A stretch of DNA of 7,815 nucleotides, from positions 1 to 7,815 of the forward strand of contig CAMBZY010000142.1 in assembly GCA_945872325.1 (NCBI GenBank). Direction: 5' to 3'. Of the stretch, positions 1 to 6,255 are shown in pieces (within the stretch, counting starts at the first letter, position 1; each line of letters opens with the position of its first letter). The notes below the pieces were generated by a model. It saw only the letters and a list, made by a program, of their open reading frames with translations, was not told the DNA's origin and did no database searches. Origin of the DNA: Candidatus Kuenenia stuttgartensis. GTDB taxonomy: Bacteria; Planctomycetota; Planctomycetia; Isosphaerales; Isosphaeraceae. The translations under genes were made by a program, and so were the position numbers.

Positions 1-143
1 TCAATCAGGCGATGCGAGAATTCCAGCAGTCCACGCGTCAACTCACTGAGAATTCAAGGCAGTCTCAGGAATCAGCGGCTGTATTGAGCAATCTCTCCAA
101 GGAGCTTTTGGGGTTGACGGAATCTGAGACTGAAGAGATATAA
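1..143 (+). CDS. C-terminal end of a probable methyl-accepting chemotaxis protein (5' partial)
   Basis: The open frame runs in from the left edge (first full codon at base 3) and ends at TAA 141-143, leaving 46 codons. The visible peptide begins NQAMREFQQSTRQ and continues with a Ser/Gln/Glu-rich helix containing SQESAAVLSNLSKELLGL, then an acidic tail. This resembles the descending cytoplasmic helix of methyl-accepting chemotaxis proteins, where INQA..QFQQ.TQQNA..AEESA..AEEL...A..L is the usual pattern. Such proteins form long antiparallel coiled coils that signal through CheW and CheA and are methylated on Gln/Glu residues. The call rests on this short tail only. The sensor domain, membrane segments and signalling hairpin tip lie outside the window, and another coiled-coil protein cannot be excluded. 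Confidence 0.55.
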   Translation, partial: NQAMREFQQSTRQLTENSRQSQESAAVLSNLSKELLGLTESETEEI

Positions 144-169
144 AAGAGAGTCAACTTGGTTCCCAAAAC

Positions 170-196
170 AAATTGTCAGGAAAAACGTGACAATTT
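170..196. repeat. Perfect 9-bp inverted repeat upstream of the desaturase gene
   Basis: AAATTGTCA at 170-178 is exactly mirrored by TGACAATTT at 188-196, with nine bases between the arms. One further G-C pair (180/186) is possible after a G-G mismatch, leaving an AAAAA loop. The repeat starts 27 bases after the stop of the upstream gene and its right arm covers the -35 candidate of the downstream promoter. It can be read as an operator for a dimeric repressor or as a hairpin ending the upstream transcript. Only three T residues end the right arm, so it would be a poor intrinsic terminator. Confidence 0.6.
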
Positions 197-214
197 CGTT
201 GGACTGCCTATAAA
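187..214 (+). promoter_or_regulatory. Candidate sigma70-type promoter for the desaturase operon
   Basis: GTGACA (187-192, five of six matches to TTGACA) lies 16 bp upstream of TATAAA (209-214, five of six matches to TATAAT). Transcription would begin near base 221, giving a leader of about 77 nt before the ATG at 298. It is the best promoter match I noticed in the window, and it sits in a gap between two genes where a promoter is expected. Planctomycete promoter rules are less well defined than those of E. coli, so this remains a prediction. Confidence 0.5.
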
Positions 215-297
215 GATAGAATGAGTGAAGTAGACGCGAGATAACACTAGTCAGGATTCGATCTGAATCTGATGTCGATGATGAAAGAGACCAAGGC

Positions 298-1857
298 ATG
301 ACAGATTCTGATTCCCCAAAAGTCGTGATTATTGGTGGTGGAATTGGTGGATTATCCGCAGGCCTGGAACTGCGAAGGCGGGGCTATGATGTCACGATAC
401 TGGAACGCCACGCGACTATCGGAGGCAAGGCCTCGGCTCGTCAATCGGGCGAATTTCGCTGGGATGAAGGCCCGAGTATCGTCGTCCTGACATGGGTTTA
501 TCGTCAGCTTTTTGAGAATGCCGGATTGAATCCTGATAAATATCTTTCGTTTCACAAATTAGAGCCAGCATTCAGGCTCAAAATGGCAGACGGGCGTAGT
601 CTGGAGTTTTCATCTGACCCCGTAAAACTAAGAGCAACAATCGCCTCCATCGAGCCAAAAGACGCTGAAGGGCTAGACAGATTTCTCGCGAAGTGCGATC
701 GATTTGCTGAGCTTCTAGGCTCTTCATATTGTGACAGAATGCTCGACTCATGGTCGGATGTGCTCTTGTCAAGACTTTTACTCTCGGCCATGATCGTTCC
801 CCCTCAGCGCAAGTACACCGACGAAATTGACGCTCACTTTCAGAACCCAGCGATTCGCGAGTTATTTTATGGACTCCCAACATTTTCTGGATATGACCCG
901 AAAACAGCTCCGGCATCGCTTGTCATTTTGCCTTGGACAATACTTCGTGAAGGTGTTTGGTATCCTTCAAAAGGTGGAATTGCAGCCATACCACAAGCCA
1001 TTGCGCGAGCTGCCGTGGATTTGGGTGTGGATATCAAGACCAATATCGAGGTGAACCAGATCCATCGAGATCCATCTGGAAAAGCCATAGGAGTGAGCAC
1101 TTCAGAAGGATATTTCTCGGCCGATGTGGTGATCTCAAATGCAGACTATATCCGTACCCACCAGATGCTTGAAGGCGGGCCGGAATTAAGTCCTCTCATT
1201 ATGAAACGCAGAGCAGGGGAGGTCTCGGCAGCTGCAAGTTATTTCACTCTCCAACTGGCCTGCAATCGAAGGTGGAACGAACTCGCTCACCACATGATTT
1301 TATTAACAAACGGCTCAAACAATGTCTATGAAGAGATTTTCGTCGAGAAGAAATATCCGGAAGATCCAGCCATTTATATCAATGTGACTAGCGAAACCGA
1401 CCCTGACGATGCTTCCAGTGAAGGTTCCAACCCATTTATTGTTGTCGGAATTCCACCAATCGAGCCAGGTATGGAACGAGATCCTCTACGAGACTCGAAA
1501 TATGCAGAATTGATCATTGAAAGAATTGATACACAGTGGCTGCCTGGCTTTAAAGATTCAATCACAGAAATGAAGATCGCTTCAGCACATGACTGGTATG
1601 ACCGCTTCAGCGCACACAGAGGTGCGATTTATGGACTCGGAACGGATCAAAATATCCTCGACGGCGCATTTCGCCCAATCAACGTTATCGACGAAGTACC
1701 TGGCCTCTATTTTGTCGGAACCTCTGTCCAGCCTGGCCCTGGGATGCCAATGGTGGCACAAAGCGGTAAAATAATTGCATCACTTGTAGAGAAAAACCAC
1801 CCAGTCCGAAAGAAATCCAAAGGATATCGGCCAAAGTGGGCCAAGTCCGCGAAATAA
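298..1857 (+). CDS. CrtI/CrtN-type carotenoid desaturase (FAD-dependent phytoene desaturase family)
   Basis: This 519-residue protein belongs to the FAD-dependent phytoene desaturase family, which introduces double bonds into C40 phytoene or C30 diapophytoene, or oxidises later carotenoids, at the membrane. An N-terminal Rossmann motif GGGIGG (13-18) is followed by acidic E36, which usually holds the FAD ribose, and by GGKASA (42-47) and WDEGPS (55-60). A mid-region WYPSKGG (221-227) and the C-terminal FAD motif GLYFVGTSVQPGPGMPMV (469-486) are hallmarks of the CrtI/CrtN/CrtP/CrtD group. Its length is close to the usual 490-510 residues, with a basic C-terminal tail of about 20 residues. The ATG at 298 has only weak purine-rich stretches upstream (284-290, 293-296) but starts just before the GGGIGG motif, as expected. 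It heads a tight gene unit. The exact substrate (C30 or C40, desaturation or terminal oxidation) cannot be read from the sequence. Confidence 0.88.
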   Translation: MTDSDSPKVVIIGGGIGGLSAGLELRRRGYDVTILERHATIGGKASARQSGEFRWDEGPSIVVLTWVYRQLFENAGLNPDKYLSFHKLEPAFRLKMADGRSLEFSSDPVKLRATIASIEPKDAEGLDRFLAKCDRFAELLGSSYCDRMLDSWSDVLLSRLLLSAMIVPPQRKYTDEIDAHFQNPAIRELFYGLPTFSGYDPKTAPASLVILPWTILREGVWYPSKGGIAAIPQAIARAAVDLGVDIKTNIEVNQIHRDPSGKAIGVSTSEGYFSADVVISNADYIRTHQMLEGGPELSPLIMKRRAGEVSAAASYFTLQLACNRRWNELAHHMILLTNGSNNVYEEIFVEKKYPEDPAIYINVTSETDPDDASSEGSNPFIVVGIPPIEPGMERDPLRDSKYAELIIERIDTQWLPGFKDSITEMKIASAHDWYDRFSAHRGAIYGLGTDQNILDGAFRPINVIDEVPGLYFVGTSVQPGPGMPMVAQSGKIIASLVEKNHPVRKKSKGYRPKWAKSAK

Positions 1858-1868
1858 CAGGCCTCTCA

Positions 1869-3431
1869 ATGGCTGAATGCCTCTTCAAATATGATTCCAA
1901 ACTGACCGTTCAAGCAGTATTAAAAAAAGTGCTTGACCGGTCAACTTGGATTTATTTTATCATGATTCTCTCGATTAGAGTCTACCTGGAACTCTCTAAT
2001 CTATATCAGCCAATTTTTGAAGGTTATATTGGGCGTCAGATCCCCACTGCAATGGTCGCCAGAGGCTTGGCGAATGGTGGCAGCTTTTTCTATCCCAGCC
2101 TTCAAACAGGTCCATTCCCAAGTTTTTTCCTGGTCGAACCGCCGATTTATGGATGGCTTGTATCTTTATTGTACTCAATCACGGGAATCGAACTGAATGC
2201 CTGCGGCCGAATTGTTTCGCTAGTTGGTTTGATCTTTGCATGCATCGGTATCTGGTTCATCACTCGTCGATATTTTGGCCTGAAACAAGCTGGTTTGGCT
2301 GTTCTCTTTATGGTCTGCTGGCCAGTCACAATACGATTCGCCCGCTCCTTTCAACCTGATATGCTGGCGATCGGAATATTTCTTCTTGGAATGAGTTTCT
2401 ATGAAACGTCGTCGAGATCTGGCAAGAAATTAGCTGGAGTCTTTGCCTTAATTCTATTGAGTGTGGCACTTGCAATCAAAATCACACTCTTTCCGCTACT
2501 TCTGGTTTTGCCAGGCCTTAATCACCAAAGGTCGAAAAATTCTACGCTTTATCAAATCGCCCTTATGGCTGTTGTATTAATACCAAGCGTTAGCTGGTAT
2601 CTTTGGGCCGTCTGGATTGGTACAGCTGACAAATCACATTCTATCGGCCAATCAGGTGATGGACTGACTTTCTGGCTGAAGATGCTTGGCCCTTTAGCCT
2701 TATTTTCGAAAGATTCATTAAGTCAAATCGTGCCAAATTTGCTCTGGAAGTCGTTTACTCCTTTCGCAATAATCCTGATTCCTCTATCGACTTCAGTGAT
2801 GTGGCAAAACCCTCTCATCCAAAGGTGGTTTCTGGGAGTGATTTGCTGGCTATTACTCGTGGGTGCCAAAGCACATCATACCTACTACTGGCTGGTACCT
2901 GCGCCTTTGATTGCAATTCTCTGTGCCAGTTGGCTGGCGGATTCCTCATGCAAGCCTTTACAAATTAAAAGTCGCACCTTATTTGCATTATGCCTGATTT
3001 CACTTGGCTTTTTTCAATCAAGAGAAACCTGGAAAACTCCATCGGAATGGGCACCCATTGCAACAGATTTGACTGTCATTAAAAATCGAATTGAAAGCTC
3101 TGGTCCAGGACTATTGATTGCTCACGAGGCGTCGATTTATGCTGTTAACACAAATGGGCTTCGTTGGGAGTGGTCTGATAAGGCTCAGCAGAGAGCGATT
3201 TCCGCATGGGGTAGCACATTCAGGACCGCAAGTCCATCCCCTCAAAAACTGCTCGATTTTTACCTTAAGCAGGGCGGAAGATGGTTCCTGGCTGTGGAAT
3301 CCGATCCTGAATGGGTCTCCAGCAAGTCTGGTTTGGAAACACAATTAAAACCATCACGTGTTGTTTACCAGTCGGGTGGATTGATATTATATGATCTTCT
3401 ATCGCATCCATTCCCTGAAGGCGAGCCATGA
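1869..3431 (+). CDS. Polytopic GT-C/GT39-like membrane glycosyltransferase family protein
   Basis: The product (520 residues from ATG 1869) has a short N-terminal tail, many hydrophobic helices to about residue 385, and a soluble C-terminal part of about 130 residues. This resembles PMT/ArnT-type (GT39, GT-C fold) transferases, which use polyprenyl-phosphate sugars at the outer face of the membrane. After the first helix comes FEGYIGRQIP, with E51 in the place of the catalytic acidic residue of the family's first loop. EPPIYGW (90-96) recalls the KPPLYYW-like loop of ArnT relatives. AHHTYYWLVP (335-344) is another polar loop. A GTG at 1836, preceded by AAAGGA (1819-1824), would add 11 residues and overlap the desaturase by 22 bp. 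I prefer ATG 1869, with AGG at 1859-1861. The end overlaps the next gene as ATGA. Donor and acceptor are unknown; glycosylation of a carotenoid or other lipid is only a guess from context. Confidence 0.65.
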   Translation: MAECLFKYDSKLTVQAVLKKVLDRSTWIYFIMILSIRVYLELSNLYQPIFEGYIGRQIPTAMVARGLANGGSFFYPSLQTGPFPSFFLVEPPIYGWLVSLLYSITGIELNACGRIVSLVGLIFACIGIWFITRRYFGLKQAGLAVLFMVCWPVTIRFARSFQPDMLAIGIFLLGMSFYETSSRSGKKLAGVFALILLSVALAIKITLFPLLLVLPGLNHQRSKNSTLYQIALMAVVLIPSVSWYLWAVWIGTADKSHSIGQSGDGLTFWLKMLGPLALFSKDSLSQIVPNLLWKSFTPFAIILIPLSTSVMWQNPLIQRWFLGVICWLLLVGAKAHHTYYWLVPAPLIAILCASWLADSSCKPLQIKSRTLFALCLISLGFFQSRETWKTPSEWAPIATDLTVIKNRIESSGPGLLIAHEASIYAVNTNGLRWEWSDKAQQRAISAWGSTFRTASPSPQKLLDFYLKQGGRWFLAVESDPEWVSSKSGLETQLKPSRVVYQSGGLILYDLLSHPFPEGEP

Positions 3432-4225
3432 GCACACAGAAAACCGTGACTGTCCCCGAATTTGTCGGCCGAAAAGGTGGCGAGCCAATCGTTATGATCA
3501 CGGCCGCCGACTTTACCATGGCACGACTTATGGACTCTACAGGGGAGGTCGATTGTTTACTGGTCGGCGATTCCCTGGGCACCGTTGTCCAAGGCAGGCC
3601 GACAACGCTGGCGGTCACGCTTGACCAGATGATTTATCACACAGAAATGGTTGTCAGGGGTACGCAGCGGGCCTTGGTCGTGGCCGACATGCCTTTTGGG
3701 AGCTACCATGAATCCATCGAACAGGCTATCCGTAACGCCACACGCATGATGCAAGCCACTGGATGCACGGCAGTTAAGCTCGAGGGCGGCGTTCGTTTTG
3801 CTGATACCGTGAAAGCACTTGTCGAATGCGGAATACCTGTCGTGGGCCATGTCGGACTGATGCCTCAGACGGTGCATGCCATGGGCGGATATAAAGTTCA
3901 GAGGAATGAACAAAAGATACTTGACGACGCCTCGGCTATCGCGGAAGCTGGCGCATTCGGAGTCGTACTCGAATGCCTTCCAGCCGAGCTTGGTAAACGA
4001 GTTACGGAAATGATCAAGGTGCCTACGATCGGTATCGGTGCCGGTGTTCATTGCGATGGACAGGTTCTGGTAGGGCACGACCTTCTGGGCCTTTTTGACG
4101 GGCATCGGCCTAAATTTGTCAGGCCTTACGCGGATCTCAAAGAAGTGGTACGAGACTGCGTGAAACGGTTCTCAAGTGACGTGAAAGCAAGGACTTTCCC
4201 TTCACTTGAAGAGTCGTTTCGATGA
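3428..4225 (+). CDS. panB: 3-methyl-2-oxobutanoate hydroxymethyltransferase (ketopantoate hydroxymethyltransferase)
   Basis: PanB transfers a hydroxymethyl group from 5,10-methylene-tetrahydrofolate to 2-oxoisovalerate, giving ketopantoate, the first committed step to pantothenate and CoA in the cytoplasm. The 265-residue protein has the family's usual length and TIM-barrel motifs: LLVGDSLG (44-51, metal ligand D48), ADMPFGSY (86-93, D87), AVKLEGG (115-121, K117 and E119), VVGHVGLMPQ (138-147), VLECLP (180-185, catalytic E182) and IGIGAG...CDGQVLV (201-215). All catalytic and metal-binding residues I know from E. coli PanB are kept. Oddities are TAAD (26-29) where most homologues have TAYD, and GRPTTLAVT (56-64) where GHDTTLPVT is usual. 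The start codon overlaps the stop of the upstream gene (ATGA, 3428-3431), which implies translational coupling. No panC or panD is visible nearby. Confidence 0.96.
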   Translation: MSTQKTVTVPEFVGRKGGEPIVMITAADFTMARLMDSTGEVDCLLVGDSLGTVVQGRPTTLAVTLDQMIYHTEMVVRGTQRALVVADMPFGSYHESIEQAIRNATRMMQATGCTAVKLEGGVRFADTVKALVECGIPVVGHVGLMPQTVHAMGGYKVQRNEQKILDDASAIAEAGAFGVVLECLPAELGKRVTEMIKVPTIGIGAGVHCDGQVLVGHDLLGLFDGHRPKFVRPYADLKEVVRDCVKRFSSDVKARTFPSLEESFR

Positions 4226-4339
4226 TTTCAATCATAATATAAACGAGAAATTCCCGCTTGCCTCTGGCTTAAGTACCCAACTGACCGCATACTGAATCCT
4301 AGAGCAGCAAAGTGATTGGGAAACTACCGTCATCGAGAC

Positions 4340-4345
4340 AAGGTG
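4340..4345 (+). promoter_or_regulatory. Ribosome binding site of the pterin dehydratase gene
   Basis: AAGGTG at 4340-4345 lies four bases before ATG 4350 and ten before a second in-frame ATG at 4356. Either codon could be used, and the two products differ by two residues. The first gives the tighter spacing. Confidence 0.5.
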
Positions 4346-4349
4346 AATT

Positions 4350-4727
4350 ATGGCTATGATCAATGAACCTTTGAATCAGCGCAGATGTGTCCCATGCGAG
4401 GGCGGGGTTCCGAAACTTTCGCACAATCAGTGCCTGCCACTTTTGGAACAGGTCCCCGGATGGTCATTGAACGAGGATGCGACCCTGATCAGTCGTACGT
4501 GGGTCGCTCAGGACTTTCTGGAAGCGATTCGTTTTTTTGGCGAAATCGCAAAATTGGCTGAAGATGAAGGCCATCACCCAGACCTTCACCTGACAGGATA
4601 CCGCAACGTGAAGGTCGATATTTACACGCATGCGATTGGCGGGCTGAGCGAAAACGACTTCATTCTGGCGGCGAAAGTGGATTCCATTCCGTTCAAGGAA
4701 AAGCGAAAGCGACAACCGTCTGAATAA
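4350..4727 (+). CDS. phhB: Pterin-4-alpha-carbinolamine dehydratase
   Basis: Enzymes of this family dehydrate 4a-hydroxytetrahydrobiopterin, formed when aromatic amino acid hydroxylases act, so the pterin cofactor can be recycled. The 125-residue product carries the family signature: EGHHPDL (73-79), GYRNVKVDIYTH (83-94) and GLSENDF (98-104), including the active-site histidines H75, H76 and H94 and D103. The N-terminus has a CVPCEGG segment (13-19), a short CxxC-GG extension common in bacterial members, then PGWSL (36-40). It has its own ribosome binding site and a 124-bp gap in front, so it may be transcribed separately from panB. No phenylalanine hydroxylase is in the window. In bacteria without one, members of this family may serve another pterin- or molybdopterin-linked role, which cannot be decided here. 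The symbol phhB is by family analogy. Confidence 0.92.
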   Translation: MAMINEPLNQRRCVPCEGGVPKLSHNQCLPLLEQVPGWSLNEDATLISRTWVAQDFLEAIRFFGEIAKLAEDEGHHPDLHLTGYRNVKVDIYTHAIGGLSENDFILAAKVDSIPFKEKRKRQPSE

Positions 4728-4756
4728 AAGGTTTCCCGCCAATCTTTTTCGTTTCA

Positions 4757-4789
4757 CTTGACTTCGTCGCCCAAATCGCCGAAGTTGAG
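4757..4789 (+). promoter_or_regulatory. Strong hairpin between the pterin dehydratase and DUF1501 genes
   Basis: CTTGACTTCG (4757-4766) can pair over ten positions, two of them G-T wobbles, with CGAAGTTGAG (4780-4789). After one mismatch, CG/CG (4768-4769 / 4777-4778) pairs around a seven-base loop. The stem ends exactly before an ATG at 4790 and includes the GAAG (4781-4784) that would be its ribosome binding site. No T-run follows, so it is not a standard terminator. It may block initiation at 4790, protect an mRNA end, or be a protein-binding dyad. Confidence 0.45.
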
Positions 4790-4864
4790 ATGATAGAGAG
4801 ACTTCTGAGTCATCAGAAACAAACGCCTCCCACCCCTCCCTTCAGATCATTGGACACCTCTCCG

Positions 4865-6235
4865 ATGTGGACAATCACAGGCCAAACTGAAAACAATTCG
4901 TATGATTGCGATGGCCTCTCCCGACGAAGTTTTCTTCGTACAGGTGTGATTGGTGCGCTGACACTTCCACTCTATTTGCAGATGAAGGCCACGGCCAGCC
5001 CCCAAACAATCTCGCCCATATCCAATCGAAGTGTTGTCTTGTTCTGGCTGAGCGGTGGGCCAGGCCACATGGAGACTTACGACCCGAAGCCTGACTCCCC
5101 CTCTGGATTCCGTGGACCGTTCGGAGCCATCCCCACCAACGTTCCAGGCGTTCATTTTGGCGAATTGATGCCGGCCCAGGCGCGTATCATGGACAAACTG
5201 GCCGTGGTGCGTACCGTCAATCATGGCTCAGGCGACCATACCAAAGGCAATCACTGGATGCTCACAGGCTTTGAAGGGCCAGCCTTTAATGCAGCGGACA
5301 ACACTGTTCAGCGGCGTCCGTCGATGGGCAGTGTTGTGGCCCGATTGCGGCAGAATCAGACTCAGGGACTTCCGCCATATATTGCAGTCCCGAACCTTCG
5401 AGGTGGCACAGACAATCTGTTTCATTACTCGACATATCTTGGTGGAGGCTCAAACCCGTTTATTGTGGAATCAGACCCCAATGATCCCAAATATAAGGTG
5501 CGCAACCTGACACTTCCCGGCGGCCTTTCGCTCAGTCGGCTCACTGACCGTCGACGTATTTTACAAATGGTAGATGAGTCCCGCAGGCACGGTGAAATAC
5601 AATCCGACGACATGAATATTTACCAGCAAAAAGCATTTGATATGCTGACGGGCCGATCTGTGGTGGATGCGTTCGATATTTCCAGAGAATTACCAACCAC
5701 ACGAGACCGATACGGACGCCACACGTTTGGCCAGAGCGCGTTGCTGGCCCGAAGACTGGTTGAGGCTGGAACTCCCTTTGTAACAGTGAATTGCGTACCA
5801 TGGGACCACCACGGAACCGCCCCTCAGATGAAGACAGAGGAGGGGGCCAACAAGCTGATCCCACCCTTGGATCGAGCCGTGGCGGCATTGATCGAGGACC
5901 TCGAAGCACGTGGACTTTTTGACTCCACATTGGTCGTGGTCATGGGCGAATTTGGACGTACTCCGCGGATGAATAAAGACGCTGGAAGAGACCACTGGGG
6001 CAACACTTTTTCCGTTACATTTGCATCCGGAGCCTGGAATATGGGCCAGGTGATTGGCCGATCAAGCCCACGCGGGGAATATGTGATGGAACGCCCGATC
6101 AGTCCTCAGGATGTAGCTGCCACAGTCTATCATTTTCTTGGAATCGACAGCCGATCCGTTTCATTTGAAGACAAATCCGGTCGCCCGACATACGTGATTG
6201 AAAAAGGCAACCCAATCCACGAATTATTCGCATAA
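4865..6235 (+). CDS. Tat-exported DUF1501 domain protein
   Basis: DUF1501 proteins belong to the alkaline-phosphatase-like superfamily and are abundant in planctomycetes; their reactions are largely unknown. From ATG 4865 the product has 456 residues. A twin-arginine signal SRRSFLR (19-25) is followed by a hydrophobic stretch and a possible Ala-X-Ala cleavage site near residues 42-44, so it is probably exported folded. Typical family blocks follow: LFWLSGGPGHMETYDPKP (59-76), NHWMLTG (129-135), WDHHG (313-317), VVMGEFGRTP (358-367) and GRDHWGN (374-380). The His/Asp-rich blocks fit metal binding. An upstream in-frame ATG at 4790 would add 25 residues, but its ribosome binding site lies inside a strong hairpin and the added peptide is low-complexity, so I prefer 4865, which leaves a normal short region before the Tat motif. 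The next gene starts 20 bp downstream, suggesting an operon. Confidence 0.9.
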   Translation: MWTITGQTENNSYDCDGLSRRSFLRTGVIGALTLPLYLQMKATASPQTISPISNRSVVLFWLSGGPGHMETYDPKPDSPSGFRGPFGAIPTNVPGVHFGELMPAQARIMDKLAVVRTVNHGSGDHTKGNHWMLTGFEGPAFNAADNTVQRRPSMGSVVARLRQNQTQGLPPYIAVPNLRGGTDNLFHYSTYLGGGSNPFIVESDPNDPKYKVRNLTLPGGLSLSRLTDRRRILQMVDESRRHGEIQSDDMNIYQQKAFDMLTGRSVVDAFDISRELPTTRDRYGRHTFGQSALLARRLVEAGTPFVTVNCVPWDHHGTAPQMKTEEGANKLIPPLDRAVAALIEDLEARGLFDSTLVVVMGEFGRTPRMNKDAGRDHWGNTFSVTFASGAWNMGQVIGRSSPRGEYVMERPISPQDVAATVYHFLGIDSRSVSFEDKSGRPTYVIEKGNPIHELFA

Positions 6236-6255
6236 GAAGAGGAATCACAACAACA

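Noticed and set aside
3557..4105. 182-codon open frame on the minus strand inside panB
   Set aside because: It lies fully opposite a confidently identified panB, shows no family motifs and is explained as a shadow of panB codon usage.
4222..4235. Palindrome ATGATT-TC-AATCAT over the panB stop as a terminator
   Set aside because: The stem is AT-rich, the loop would be only two bases, and no T-run follows.
4726..4749. AAAAG...CTTTTT pairing after the pterin dehydratase stop as an intrinsic terminator
   Set aside because: The stem is five pairs, mostly A-T, with a 13-base loop, too weak to call despite the T5 run.
4790..4864. N-terminal extension of the DUF1501 protein from ATG 4790
   Set aside because: The 25 added residues are Pro/Thr/Ser-rich without conservation cues, and the ribosome binding site is inside a strong hairpin. 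ATG 4865 fits the Tat signal better.
5541..5995. Overlapping minus-strand open frames (129 and 101 codons) inside the DUF1501 gene
   Set aside because: They are antisense to a clear coding region, rich in Arg/Ser/Cys as shadows often are, and without recognisable domains.
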